Shown: positions 25,402 to 34,425, counted from the first letter of the stretch. The stretch is DNA of 64,000 nt from Amycolatopsis roodepoortensis (GCF_014873915.1 NZ_JADBEJ010000005.1:3100001-3164000); one strand, 5' to 3'. A program made the numbers and translations. The notes: generated from the sequence alone by a model not told the origin.

Positions 25402-26610
25402 ATGTCGGCAGAACTGACCGCAGGAAACAGTTACGAGAACGTATACTTGATCTTCGCAGATGCCGCTGGCCATTCGGACATCGTCGCGTCGAACCCTCGC
25501 GATCGGGCTGCACGCGCATTCGATCTCCTCGAAGACCGTGTCCTGGATCGAGTTCGAATCGTGCAGCAGGAACATCGGTGTGGTTACGCGAGATTGTGGC
25601 ATTGGCATGGTGACGGCGGCCTCATCGTGATCTTCGACGAAGACGAGAGCGTTGGTTTGGAAACCACGCTCGGCATCGCCGAAAAGCTGGTTTCCCTGGT
25701 ACTCAAACACCTTCAGGACGAGTTCCAGCAGATGGAGATCAAGGGCAGCCTTCACCTCCGAGTCGGGGTCCACAAGGGAACGATCACCTACCGCGGATCG
25801 GACGCCCACGGCTCGATACGTTCACCGGACATCAACTTCGCTGCCCACCTGGAAAAAGGGACCCCTCCGGATACCGTCGCGATCTCCGGCGAGGTGTACC
25901 ACGTCGCCGGACCCAAACACACCGGCAAGTACCGGAGAGTCGGGTCGCTCGAGGGGCGCGAGGTCTATCTGCTCGTCGGAAACGGAACCGAGCGGGACGT
26001 CGCCCGATCATGGATCGCGGCGCACGGTCTCCACGGGAACACGCGGGTATTCGGTTACCACGAACGGCCGAGCCAACACGAGAAAGCCCGCCTGCTCAAC
26101 ATCGCGAACCACGACGTGCTGGAGGTAGGAACCGCCCTCCACACGAGTTCGAACTACCTCGTGACCACAGAACGACCGGCGACCTATCGTGATGCGGCTG
26201 AGAACTACCTGCGGCGCGGCGGGGTGTACCGTTGCTACCTAATGGATCCAGACTGCGACGACACGGAGCGCGTCGCGCAGGAGCGAGGCGAGAATCTCGC
26301 CAAGAAGATCTCCGGCTCTCTCAAGGCATTCAGTGACTTCAAGCGGAGGATGGGGGCCGACGGCGACCGACTGGAAGTATTTCAGTTGCCGTCATACCCG
26401 GCCATGACCGTATTCGGCTTCGACATGGCCACCGACCACGGATTGCTGCTGTATTCGCCATACCTGCCAACCGTCCACGCGGATGCCAAGGTGGAGAGAG
26501 GCGGCATGCCACACTACCTGGCTTCTCGTTCCTCCGGCGGGCTGTACGACTCGATCGGGTTAATGGTCACGAGCTTGACGAGCGCGCCGGGCGTCGAAAG
26601 AGTCCTCTAG
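25402..26610 (+). CDS. class III cyclase-fold protein with DUF5919-like C-terminal domain
   Basis: A 402-aa two-domain protein. Residues 12-190 have a nucleotide-cyclase fold: Asp20 in LIFADAAGHS and Asp71 in WHWHGDGGLIVIF are the two metal-binding aspartates, and RVGVHKGTI then SPDINFAAHLEK correspond to the dimer-interface strands. The rest (about 215-395) resembles the DUF5919-type, catalytically silent phospholipase-D-like domain (VLEVGTALHTSSNYL, YRCYLMDPD, then LLYSPYLP). The start follows GGAGGGCGGAGAG. Codon use is less GC-rich than in neighbouring genes and residue 387 is a rare TTA, which in actinomycetes depends on the bldA tRNA. A CYTH gene follows, suggesting a small nucleotide-signalling module. 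Whether it makes cAMP, cUMP or nothing is unknown. Confidence 0.7.
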   Translation: MSAELTAGNSYENVYLIFADAAGHSDIVASNPRDRAARAFDLLEDRVLDRVRIVQQEHRCGYARLWHWHGDGGLIVIFDEDESVGLETTLGIAEKLVSLVLKHLQDEFQQMEIKGSLHLRVGVHKGTITYRGSDAHGSIRSPDINFAAHLEKGTPPDTVAISGEVYHVAGPKHTGKYRRVGSLEGREVYLLVGNGTERDVARSWIAAHGLHGNTRVFGYHERPSQHEKARLLNIANHDVLEVGTALHTSSNYLVTTERPATYRDAAENYLRRGGVYRCYLMDPDCDDTERVAQERGENLAKKISGSLKAFSDFKRRMGADGDRLEVFQLPSYPAMTVFGFDMATDHGLLLYSPYLPTVHADAKVERGGMPHYLASRSSGGLYDSIGLMVTSLTSAPGVERVL

Positions 26611-26807
26611 AGCCGAAAGATCACCTTGCGCGACAACCAGCAGGAACAGCCATAGGCTTGCCCTGCCATCGGCAATCATCGCACGCCATGAGATGCTCGT
26701 CACCGCCAAGCACAGCAGATCAACACAGCGGGCGCAGTTTCAAGCAACAACGGCCTCGGGGATTTTCGTGCTCGATCAAGCAGCAATACGTGAAGTTAGG
26801 CTCCACT

Positions 26808-27362
26808 ATGCGAGAATTAGAGATAAAGATCCAGTTCGACGGCATCGGGCCGCAAGATATTCTTGACGCCCTGCGTTCACACGGCCACGAGCCATACGCG
26901 ACAGCGGCACAACTCGACCACGTCTTCGCGTTCGACAGAGCAGATATCGAGAGCCCGGCAAAAGGCGCCGTGGTGGCTCGGGTTCGCACTCAAGGCGACC
27001 GGAACTTCGTCACGGTGAAAGTCCGGCGATCCGCGGATCTCGACCGTCTCGAATATGAAACCGAGGTCGTAGACGGTTCGGCAGCCCGATCGATTCTCTC
27101 TGCCCTCCGACTCAAGGAAATGCTCCAGATTCGCAAGCAGCGATGGAGTTTCCGCATCCGCGAGGGCGTGACGGTGTGCGTGGACGAGGTCGACCGCCTC
27201 GGCACCTTCGTCGAGGTCGAAATTCTCGATCATGAGGTCTACGATCGCGATTCTCAGCTACGCGATGAAGTCGAGTGGATAGCGCGATCCGTCGGACGGC
27301 CACCCAAACTGATCGAGCTGGCCTATGACCGCATGCTGCTGATGCAGGAATCCTCCCCGTGA
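26808..27362 (+). CDS. CYTH-domain protein (class IV adenylyl cyclase / thiamine-triphosphatase fold)
   Basis: A 184-aa protein. The N-terminal ELEIK is the ExExK signature of CYTH enzymes, and VVARVRTQGD, VTVKVRR, EYETEV, RWSFRI and VDEVDRLGTFVEVE supply the tunnel residues in order, closest to class IV (CyaB-type) adenylyl cyclases. The reaction could be ATP to cAMP or triphosphate hydrolysis; sequence alone cannot decide. I placed the start at ATG 26808 because it begins the signature; no strong ribosome binding site is seen. The fourth codon is TTA and the sixth ATA, both rare in high-GC actinobacteria, supporting foreign origin or bldA control. It overlaps the following small gene (GTGA). 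Confidence 0.82.
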   Translation: MRELEIKIQFDGIGPQDILDALRSHGHEPYATAAQLDHVFAFDRADIESPAKGAVVARVRTQGDRNFVTVKVRRSADLDRLEYETEVVDGSAARSILSALRLKEMLQIRKQRWSFRIREGVTVCVDEVDRLGTFVEVEILDHEVYDRDSQLRDEVEWIARSVGRPPKLIELAYDRMLLMQESSP

Positions 27363-27634
27363 GTTACGCCGACTTGTCAGTGCTGGCAAAGCCGCGAGGC
27401 CGGGTCGAGAACTCTGTAACCGCCGGTTTCGCGAACCAGCGGCCGCATTCGCCGAAGGCCAGGTTCTCGCGCGACGTCCGGCAACGAATCCGTCGGAACC
27501 TCGTCCGTAGTGGAGTCAACACACTGGAAACCGCTGTCATGCAGGGCCTGCACGTGGTGGCCAGGGCGGAGACGGATCCGCGCCGGCTCACCGACGCGGT
27601 CGACGCCGCGTTGGCGCCCTTGACCGCGAAGTGA
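27359..27634 (+). CDS. small hypothetical protein coupled to the CYTH gene
   Basis: A 91-aa protein of unknown family starting at GTG overlapping the CYTH stop (GTGA). The first half is basic and polar (RDVRQRIRRNLVRSGVN), the second contains an amphipathic helix (PRRLTDAVDAALAPL). No transmembrane segment or catalytic motif. The overlap argues that it is expressed with the CYTH protein, but a short open frame by chance cannot be excluded. Confidence 0.45.
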   Translation: MSYADLSVLAKPRGRVENSVTAGFANQRPHSPKARFSRDVRQRIRRNLVRSGVNTLETAVMQGLHVVARAETDPRRLTDAVDAALAPLTAK

Positions 27635-27673
27635 CCCCTGGGCACACCGGCGCCGGCGTGCCCCGGAGCCGGA

Positions 27674-28639
27674 TCACTCCTCGAAGCCTTCGTCGCCACC
27701 GTCGAAGGCGTCCTCCATGACCTCGCCGAGGATCATGCCGCCGACCACGCCCGCCGCGGCACCGGCGACCACGCCGCCCATCCCCGGCCCACGCCTGCCG
27801 TGATGCCCGTGGTGGTCGTATTCGTGGCCGTAGTGCTCCTGGTGCCCGCCGAACATGGCGTGCCCGCCGCCGGACTCGGCGACCTTGGCCAGCCAGCCGT
27901 CGATGGCCGCCGCCCAGTCGGTGCGCAGGGCCTCCTCGTGCGAAACGTGGAAGCGGCCGAAGGAATCGCCGCCGGAGCGGAACATGCCACCGCGCCGATC
28001 GGCCTCCAGGACCACCACGAGGTCGTCCGGGCTCGCGACGAAGGTCAGCTCCACCTGGCTGACGCGGCCCGCGTAACGTGACGGCGGGAAGAACTCGATC
28101 TCCTGGAAGAACCCGAGCTCCTGCCGGACGCCGTGCAGCCGCCCGGCTTCGACGTCGGCGCTGCGGAACGAGAAGCCCAGCTCGCCGAACGCCTCCAGCA
28201 CCCGGTCCTGCGACTCCAGCGGCCCCACCAGCACCGGGTCGAGGTCACCCTTGTCCGGCGCGCCGGCGATGACGAGTTCGGTCCGCACGCCGACGACCAT
28301 GCCCGGCAGCTCGCGCCCGCCGACCGCGCTGATCGGCGTCTCCCACGGCAAGGCGATCCGGAACGGCACCGTGGTCAGCTGCCCGGCCGTCACCTTCACC
28401 TTGCTGCCCGCGCTGACCCGCAGGAATTCCGCGGTTCCGGCGCGCTCGTGATCGCCGCGTTCGACCTCGACCCGGGTGACCAGCGAAAGCAGGATCTCCT
28501 CGATCTGGGCGTCGCTCGAACCGCCCTGGATGCGGACCTGGCCGGTGATCACCTCGCCGGGAACGGCGTGCGGTGAGTCGAGCACGGTGTCGACGGACGG
28601 ACCGCCGACCCCGAAGGCGCTGAGCATCCGTTTGAACAT
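27674..28639 (-). CDS. Spo0M-family sporulation-control protein
   Basis: A 321-aa protein with an arrestin-like fold over residues 1-215 (LDSPHAVPGEVITGQVRIQGG and VPFRIALPWETPIS are typical of SpoOM), followed by a linker rich in His and Gly (HQEHYGHEYDHHGHHGRRGPGMGG, shown here only in parts by its HEYDHHGHH core) and a hydrophobic glycine-rich helix near 285-305 (GGVVAGAAAGVVGGMILGEVM). Spo0M was found to influence sporulation in Bacillus; in non-sporulating actinobacteria its role is unclear, probably envelope or stress related. The start has GGAGG 9 nt upstream. Monocistronic by context. Confidence 0.9.
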   Translation of the reverse strand: MFKRMLSAFGVGGPSVDTVLDSPHAVPGEVITGQVRIQGGSSDAQIEEILLSLVTRVEVERGDHERAGTAEFLRVSAGSKVKVTAGQLTTVPFRIALPWETPISAVGGRELPGMVVGVRTELVIAGAPDKGDLDPVLVGPLESQDRVLEAFGELGFSFRSADVEAGRLHGVRQELGFFQEIEFFPPSRYAGRVSQVELTFVASPDDLVVVLEADRRGGMFRSGGDSFGRFHVSHEEALRTDWAAAIDGWLAKVAESGGGHAMFGGHQEHYGHEYDHHGHHGRRGPGMGGVVAGAAAGVVGGMILGEVMEDAFDGGDEGFEE

Positions 28640-28760
28640 CAGGGATTTCCTCCGCTGGGTACTGGAACAAGGGGGTACCGGAACACTTCGACTACTACCG
28701 AGATCCGTCGCGGCACGCCAGGTAAACCGGGTTAAAACCCCCTAAACGGGCGCGACGTCA

Positions 28761-30086
28761 CTACCTTCTCAGATCGGCCTGGCGGACGTCGTGCAGGTGC
28801 ATGACGACGTCGTAGGACCGCCCGAGCGAGACGGCCGCGAGATCGACGGGGAACTGCGTGCCGATGGTTCGAGTGGGCCGGGCGGTTTCCAGCCAGGCGC
28901 GCGCGGACGGCGGCGCGGTGCGGACGTCCAGGTAGAAGTCCTCGAACCGCACCCGATCGAGGGTGTGTTCGTTCGAGCCGGACGGCGCGGCGGGAACGGA
29001 GAAGCGCTTCCAGTCGCCCTCCAGGGCCTTGTCCTTGGACAGGAAGGAACCCCGGTCGAAGGTGAACCCGATCGGCAGGTAATCCCGGCCCAGCGTTTCG
29101 CGCAGGAAGGCGCCCTGGGTCTTCGGGTACATCGCGGGGCTGTCGCTCTCGTAGGAGACGTGGCCGTTGTGCGCGGAGAGCAGGATCCTGTGCCCGGTCC
29201 GCCGCTGCCACCAGGCGACGTTCTCCGCCATCGCCCGGTCGCGCAGGATCTGAGCGGCGGGCAGGCCCTTCGGATCCGAGAGGTCGACGGCGAGGAACCG
29301 GACCGTCTGCGCGACGAACCTGGCGTGTTGCTCGGCCCACTCCCTGGCGCCCGCACCGGGCAAGCCCTTGATCAGTTCGTAAGCCTGCTCCGCCTGCGTG
29401 GCCAGCCGCAGTCGCTCGTCGAGCGGCTTGCGCAGGTAGGCGAACGCGTCGTCGATGGGGCGCAGACCGGTGTAGAGCCGGTTCAGCCGGGGGAGATCCG
29501 CCGGATGATGCTGCCGCACGTAGTCGGTGATCCTCGCGAAGAACGCGTCGTTCACCGCTGGCGCGCCGAGATCGTCACCGACGAAGTGCACGGTGCGGCC
29601 GGGGTGCGCGCGGTTGTATTCGCGCATCCACCGGATGAGGCTCACGAACTCCTCACGGTCCCACGGGGAACCGGCCAGCGTCCGCTTCGCGAGCTCCCGG
29701 ACGTCACCCTTGCCGCCCTGGACGTACTCGTCGATCTCCAGGCCCGCGGACCAGCTCAGCTCCAGTGCGAAGGCCCGGAAGCCCCTTTCCTCGACGAGAT
29801 AGCGGAACACCCGTTCCTTCATGGTGAAGAACTCGTGCGAGCCGTGGGTCGCCTCGCCGAGGCCGACCACCTTCGCGCCGCCGATCATCCCGCCCAGCGC
29901 CCGCAGGTCGGCGGTGTTCCGGCCTGGTTCGGTCGAGCGCAGTGGATGCGCCGCGCGGTCCAGCGAGCGCACCGGGGCCGGGCCTTCGTCCGCGAAAGCC
30001 GGGCCCGCCACAGGGGCGAGCAGCGCCCCGGCCACCACGGCGGCGATCACTCCCCGTCTCCCCCACCGTTTCCGGCGCTGTGTCAT
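28761..30086 (-). CDS. secreted erythromycin-esterase-family protein
   Basis: A 441-aa protein of the erythromycin esterase/succinoglycan-type family. Its core motif GLGEATHGSHEFF (near residue 75-87) includes the conserved Glu and His, and RILLSAHNGHVSY (near 305) is the second signature. It starts at ATG 30086 after GGGGTGGACGTC; a longer frame to 30149 has no such site. The first 32 residues are a Sec signal (RRGVIAAVVAGALLAPVAGPAFA), so it acts outside the cell, unlike the cytoplasmic macrolide esterases EreA/B. Substrate is therefore probably not an intracellular drug. No neighbours with related function. Confidence 0.88.
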   Translation of the reverse strand: MTQRRKRWGRRGVIAAVVAGALLAPVAGPAFADEGPAPVRSLDRAAHPLRSTEPGRNTADLRALGGMIGGAKVVGLGEATHGSHEFFTMKERVFRYLVEERGFRAFALELSWSAGLEIDEYVQGGKGDVRELAKRTLAGSPWDREEFVSLIRWMREYNRAHPGRTVHFVGDDLGAPAVNDAFFARITDYVRQHHPADLPRLNRLYTGLRPIDDAFAYLRKPLDERLRLATQAEQAYELIKGLPGAGAREWAEQHARFVAQTVRFLAVDLSDPKGLPAAQILRDRAMAENVAWWQRRTGHRILLSAHNGHVSYESDSPAMYPKTQGAFLRETLGRDYLPIGFTFDRGSFLSKDKALEGDWKRFSVPAAPSGSNEHTLDRVRFEDFYLDVRTAPPSARAWLETARPTRTIGTQFPVDLAAVSLGRSYDVVMHLHDVRQADLRR

Positions 30087-30198
30087 GACGTCCACCCCTT
30101 CGCTCCGATGTCGAAGACGATCATCGTCCGGGGGCCGGGGGCGGCGCATTGAAGCAAAGCTCCTACTTGGGGTGAGGAAAACCCCACCTTCCGAGGAA

Positions 30199-30251
30199 GC
30201 GGGTGGACCCCGCCGCCGGGGTGTGGGTCCCGGCGGCGGGAGTCCACCCGC
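30199..30251 (-). terminator. hairpin terminator after the dioxygenase gene
   Basis: Arms 30199-30220 and 30229-30251 pair over about 22 bp (GCGGGTGGAC...CCCGCCGCCGGG with one wobble or bulge) around an 8-base loop. It lies 28 bp beyond the stop codon of the dioxygenase gene on the minus strand. There is no T-tract. It separates the dioxygenase transcript from the erythromycin-esterase-like gene. Confidence 0.7.
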
Positions 30252-30279
30252 GTTTATCTCCCTCCGCAGCGGCTGTCCG

Positions 30280-31122
30280 TCACTCCGCGCGCCACAACGC
30301 GGGTGTGGACGGCGGCTCCCAGCCGGGCTGGGCCGTGTGCGCCTGCAAGCACACGTAACCGCGACCGCTGTAGGTGACCCGGGCGCCCGCGGAATAGCCG
30401 GTTCCCGCCGCCCAGGTCGTCCCGCCGGGCGGGTTGGAGGTCGAAGTCGACGTCGTCGGCGTCGTACTGGTCGGCCGCGAGGTCGACGTCGGCGTCTGCG
30501 GCACGTTCAGCACGAAGTCGAACGCGGCCTGCTTGCCGGGAGGCTGATCGCGGACGGTCATCAGCAGCCGCGGGTCGAAGATCGAGTCGGTGTTGTTGCG
30601 CGGCTCGTTGGGGAAGTAGAGCTGCGTGGTCAGCACCGGCCTGCCGGGCGCCTGGACCTTGACGTGGATGTGCCGCGTACGGCCGGGATACAGGCCGGGC
30701 ACGATCGTGCTCAGCGAGAACGCGCCCTGGTCGTTGGTGAACTGGTGACCGCGGAAGGTGTACCCCACGTTGTCGTAGGCGCCGTTGACGTCCGCCTGCC
30801 AGAAGTCCAGCAGCGCCCGCGCGATCGGAAGACACCCGAGACCGAAGACGTAGCCGGACACGGTGAGCCTGGTGCCCTGCGTGTTCGGCGTGACGAGCGA
30901 CGTCCGCTGCGGCGAATTCGGCTTGAAGTAAGGGCCTTCGGTCTGCGGCGGGGTCGGGTCGTCACCGTCGTCACAGGCGGGGGTCAGCTCGGGCGCCTGG
31001 CCGTTCGCGACGGTGGTGCGCGCGAGGGCGGGGCCGCCGATCAACGCGACCGGAGCCGCCACACCCGCGGCGATCGCGGCCTTCAGCACGGTCTTCCGGC
31101 TGAGTTTGCTTTCTTCGTCCAT
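30280..31122 (-). CDS. exported intradiol ring-cleavage dioxygenase with carbohydrate-binding tail
   Basis: A 280-aa protein. SRKTVLKAAIAAG near the N terminus looks like a Tat signal. The dioxygenase core (about 45-200) contains the iron ligands: Tyr in EGPYF, Tyr in VGYTFRG and the HxH pair of RHIHVKV; the fourth ligand is thus present and the centre looks intact. After a Thr/Ser-rich linker (PTSTTPTTSTSTS) comes a 45-residue CBM5/12-type chitin- or cellulose-binding domain (WAAGTGYSAGARVTYSGRGYVCLQAHT...W). Comparable extracellular dioxygenases with such tails are known from Streptomyces and act on catechols released from lignocellulose. The start has GAGGAG. The upstream AraC gene on the same strand is a candidate regulator. 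Confidence 0.92.
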   Translation of the reverse strand: MDEESKLSRKTVLKAAIAAGVAAPVALIGGPALARTTVANGQAPELTPACDDGDDPTPPQTEGPYFKPNSPQRTSLVTPNTQGTRLTVSGYVFGLGCLPIARALLDFWQADVNGAYDNVGYTFRGHQFTNDQGAFSLSTIVPGLYPGRTRHIHVKVQAPGRPVLTTQLYFPNEPRNNTDSIFDPRLLMTVRDQPPGKQAAFDFVLNVPQTPTSTSRPTSTTPTTSTSTSNPPGGTTWAAGTGYSAGARVTYSGRGYVCLQAHTAQPGWEPPSTPALWRAE

Positions 31123-31200
31123 ACCTGCTCCTCGTGGGGGCTTCGGGAATCACCCTCGACGGTATGGAGAAGATCAGCTGCGGACGATGGACTGGGGTGG

Positions 31201-32106
31201 TCAGTCGTGGTGAATCTCCGGGGGCGCGTCACCAGTCCGGCGGTAATCTCCGGGGCTCAACCCCGTTTCCCGCCGGAAGAAGCGGCAGAAATAGGCGGGA
31301 TCAGCGAATCCGACCCGGCTGGCGACCTGTCGCACGGTCAGATCCGTGCCGCGCAGGAATCGTTTCGCCTCTCTGGTCCTCGCCTCACGCATCAGTTGTG
31401 CCGCCGTCCGGCCGGTCGCCGTTTTCACCGCGTCGGTGAGATATCCCGGCGTGACCCCGATCCGTTCCGCGAGCGCGCCGACCGACCAGAGACCCAGATC
31501 CGGCCTGCCGAGCAGCCGGGCGAATTCCGTGCCCACCGCCTGTGCCCTGGCAGGCGGCCGCGGATCCGCCAATCCCGGAAGGCGTCCCGCCCGCACGATC
31601 AGCACGTGCATCAGTGCCCGCAGCACCGAATCGGTGCCCTGGCCGCCACAACGGAATTCCTCGTCCAGTTCGGCGACCATCCGGGCCGTCTCCTCGGCCG
31701 CGCGCTCGTCGAGCCGCCATGGCTGCTGACTGAGCCTTCGCAGGGTTTCGCGATCCGACGGATGTTCGAGCAGGAAATCGTCGGTGAACAACACGACGAA
31801 TCCGCTGAGCTCGCGGGCATCCCAATGATGCACCTGCCCCGGCGTTATGACCGCGAGTTGCGGCGGCGCCAATTCCCAGCGGGTGAAATCGATGACGTGG
31901 TCGCCGGTACCGCCGGTGACATGGACGATTTCGTAGAACGTGTGCCGATGCGGGAACGCCGCCCGCGACATCGGCCCGATCGTGTCGAATGTGCCGACCG
32001 TGAACGGCAGGGCGTCCGGCGCGCGGACCTCCAGCCGATGCAGTGGCAATTCCCCCGCCTTCGGTTCGAGGCAAGGCGTCCTCGGCAACACCGTCGTTCC
32101 GCGCAT
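31201..32106 (-). CDS. AraC-family transcriptional regulator with cupin sensor
   Basis: A 301-aa regulator. An N-terminal cupin-like domain (FPHRHTFYEIVHVTGGTGDHVIDF, about 50-75, with HxH) would bind the effector. Two helix-turn-helix motifs occupy the last 100 residues: WSVGALAERIGVTPGYLTDAVK and VRQVASRVGFADPAYFCRFFRRETGLSPGDYR, the latter the AraC signature. It precedes the dioxygenase by 78 bp in the same direction and diverges from the mannosyltransferase gene across 135 bp; it may control either. No ribosome binding site closer than AAAGGGACC at 8 nt. Confidence 0.92.
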   Translation of the reverse strand: MRGTTVLPRTPCLEPKAGELPLHRLEVRAPDALPFTVGTFDTIGPMSRAAFPHRHTFYEIVHVTGGTGDHVIDFTRWELAPPQLAVITPGQVHHWDARELSGFVVLFTDDFLLEHPSDRETLRRLSQQPWRLDERAAEETARMVAELDEEFRCGGQGTDSVLRALMHVLIVRAGRLPGLADPRPPARAQAVGTEFARLLGRPDLGLWSVGALAERIGVTPGYLTDAVKTATGRTAAQLMREARTREAKRFLRGTDLTVRQVASRVGFADPAYFCRFFRRETGLSPGDYRRTGDAPPEIHHD

Positions 32107-32241
32107 GGACCGGTCCCTTTCACCACACTGGGAATAAAAAGTCTAGACCAATACCGGGTGCACTGACTGCCGACGGAAGTCGCTTGTCGCCATCGGGGTA
32201 CAGTCGGGATCATCGACGCACGTCCGAAGGGTCACCACGCG

Positions 32242-33420
32242 ATGCTCCCCACCAAGTCGCGCGGTCGGACCTGGTGGCCGGTCGGCGCGTTCGCCGCACT
32301 GGTGCTGGCGTGCGCCGTGGCCTGGGCGACGACGGGCGCTTCCCACAGCGACCTCGAGATCTACCGCTTCGGCGTCGACACCCTGTGGAACGGCGGCGAC
32401 CTGTATGGCGCGTTGCCGCTTTCCGACGCGGGAATCCCCCTGCTGTTCATCTATCCGCCGTTCGCCGCGCTGGTGCTCACCCCGCTGGCGCTGGTGCCGT
32501 GGAACGGCGCGGTGCTGCTGTTGTTCGCGCTCAGCCTGGCCGCGCTGGGAATCACCTTCTACGGCATCACCCGCACGCTGTGGCCGTCCGGGGACCGGCG
32601 GAAGGCGCTGCTCGTCGCGTCGCTGGCGATCACGCCGGCGCTCTTCCTCGAACCGGTCCGCCAGACGCTCGGCTTCGGGCAGATCAATCTGGTGCTGATG
32701 GGCCTCGTCGCGGCGGACTGCCTGCTGGCCAGGGGCCGCTACCGGGGCATCGGCGTCGGTCTCGCGGCCGCGATCAAGCTGACGCCCATGGCGTTCCTGC
32801 TGTTCTTCCTGGTACGCAAGGATTTCCGCGGCGCACTGACCGCCATGGGCACGTTCGTGGCCGCCTCCGCCGTCGCGTTCGCGGTCGCCCCGGAGGCTTC
32901 CGCGCGGTATTGGTTCGGCGGCTTCGCCGGGGCGTCCGGAATCAGCGGCACCTCGTTCCACACCAACCAGACCCTGCAGGCCGTACTGGCCCGGTTCGGC
33001 GTCGAGAGCGCCGCGAAGCCGCTCTGGATAGTCCTCACCGGCGTTCTGCTGGTTCTGGTGGCAGTGACTATGTACCGCTCGGCCGCCGTGCCGGCGCTGC
33101 TGCTGAACGCGACCTTCGCGCTGCTCGTCTCGCCGACGTCGTGGTCACACCACTGGGTGTGGATCGCCCCGGCGCTGTTCACTACTGCCGCCTACGTGGC
33201 ACTCAGACACCGGGCGATGCTTTGGCTCGCCGTCACCGGAGCAGGCGCCACGATCTTCGTCGCGGCGCCGTTCCGGTATTTCCCGGCCTTCGATCGGCCT
33301 GGCCAGACGTGGACGACCGCCCAGCAGTGGCTGGGAAACTGCTACGTCGTCGCGGGTCTGCTCTTCCTCGTCGTCGCGGCCGTTCTCGCGCTGCGGAAAG
33401 GACCTCGATGCTCGACCTGA
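32242..33420 (+). CDS. GT87-family (DUF2029) polyprenol-phosphate-mannose mannosyltransferase
   Basis: A 392-aa integral membrane glycosyltransferase of the C fold. About ten hydrophobic helices are visible. The motif HSDLEIYRFGVDTLWNGGDLYG (near 36-55) carries the catalytic Asp typical of GT87, and FIYPPFAALVLTPLALVP follows. GT87 enzymes of actinobacteria add alpha-mannose to lipomannan, lipoarabinomannan or other cell-envelope polymers from polyprenyl-phosphate mannose. The gene ends 13 nt inside the following SDR gene, indicating a two-gene operon. Confidence 0.88.
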   Translation: MLPTKSRGRTWWPVGAFAALVLACAVAWATTGASHSDLEIYRFGVDTLWNGGDLYGALPLSDAGIPLLFIYPPFAALVLTPLALVPWNGAVLLLFALSLAALGITFYGITRTLWPSGDRRKALLVASLAITPALFLEPVRQTLGFGQINLVLMGLVAADCLLARGRYRGIGVGLAAAIKLTPMAFLLFFLVRKDFRGALTAMGTFVAASAVAFAVAPEASARYWFGGFAGASGISGTSFHTNQTLQAVLARFGVESAAKPLWIVLTGVLLVLVAVTMYRSAAVPALLLNATFALLVSPTSWSHHWVWIAPALFTTAAYVALRHRAMLWLAVTGAGATIFVAAPFRYFPAFDRPGQTWTTAQQWLGNCYVVAGLLFLVVAAVLALRKGPRCST

Positions 33421-34157
33421 GCGGCACGACGACCCTCGTCACCGGGGCCAGCGGCGGCATCGGCCACGGCATCGCCCTGCGCTTCGCCGAAGCGGGCAGC
33501 GCGGTCGCCGTGCACTACCACCGCGATGCAGCCTCCGCGCACGCCGTCGTCGAGCGGATCCAGGAGGCGGGCGGCGCCGCCAAGGCGTTCTCCGCGGACC
33601 TCACCGACGACGCCGAATGCCGACGGCTAGTGGCCGCCGCCGCGGCCTGGACCGGACGGCTGGACACGTTGGTCAACAACGCCGGCGTTCAGCCGATCGA
33701 ACCCTTGCCGGAGATGTCGGCCCAGAGCTGGCGCGCCGTCCTCGACGCGAACCTCACCAGCGCGTTCTCGTGCACACAGGCCGCCGCCGAGGTGATGGAC
33801 GCCGGCAGCGTCATCCACATCGCCTCGATCGAAGCGGCCCATCCCGCACCGGGGCACGCGCACTACAGCAGCGCGAAGGCCGCCCTGGTCATGCACGCCC
33901 GCGCGGCCGCGCTCGAATACGGGCCGCGAGGCCTGCGCGTCAACGCCGTCTCCCCCGGCCTGATCGAGCGCCCCGGCCTCGGCGACAGCTGGCCGGAGGG
34001 CGTCCGCCGCTGGGAACAGGCCGCACCCCTCGGCAGGCTCGGCACTCCTGGCGACGTCGCGAACGCCTGTCTGTTTCTCGCATCGCCGCTCGCGGCGTGG
34101 ATCACGGGGCACAACCTGACCGTGGACGGCGGCGTCTCGGCGCGTCCCACTTGGTGA
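33408..34157 (+). CDS. short-chain dehydrogenase/reductase (FabG/glucose-dehydrogenase type)
   Basis: A 249-aa classical SDR with TGASGGIG (NAD(P) binding, near residue 11), NNAG (near 88), the catalytic Ser in HIASIE, and YSSAK (Tyr and Lys). The C-terminal tail ITGHNLTVDGGVSA is typical. All active-site residues are present. The loop after the first beta strand ends in HYHRD rather than an acidic residue, so NADPH preference is likely. The start ATG 33408 is preceded by GGAAAGGA and lies within the end of the GT87 gene. Substrate unknown. Confidence 0.93.
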   Translation: MLDLSGTTTLVTGASGGIGHGIALRFAEAGSAVAVHYHRDAASAHAVVERIQEAGGAAKAFSADLTDDAECRRLVAAAAAWTGRLDTLVNNAGVQPIEPLPEMSAQSWRAVLDANLTSAFSCTQAAAEVMDAGSVIHIASIEAAHPAPGHAHYSSAKAALVMHARAAALEYGPRGLRVNAVSPGLIERPGLGDSWPEGVRRWEQAAPLGRLGTPGDVANACLFLASPLAAWITGHNLTVDGGVSARPTW

Positions 34158-34173
34158 TCGGGGATCCGGTTCG

Positions 34174-34298
34174 CTTGCTTCGCGTTCTTTAGTGGTGATT
34201 CGGCGTGGTGGTGGCTCATGTTCAGTTGGTCGCTCGATTCTGTGCTTCGTCACTTCAGCACCGACACGTAGTCCGTCGGCCTTGCTTCGCGCTCTTTA
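34174..34298. repeat. direct repeats upstream of the DUF222-HNH gene
   Basis: CTTGCTTCGCGTTCTTTA at 34174-34191 recurs with one mismatch at 34281-34298. The second copy runs into a small hairpin, CTTTAAG (34294-34300) and CTTAAAG (34313-34319). The interval 34158-34425 holds no gene and is unusually TTCGC-rich. This type of leader seems attached to the HNH gene rather than to the SDR. Confidence 0.6.
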
Positions 34299-34425
34299 AG
34301 CCCCTTCGTGCCCTTAAAGACGCTTCGCTGCGTTGATACTCCTTCGCTGTTGCCATTTTCCGGCAATATCTGCGTTGGGCCGTTTGAGCTAGCGCAAGTG
34401 TTCGATTCGGAGTAATGTCGGTGTC

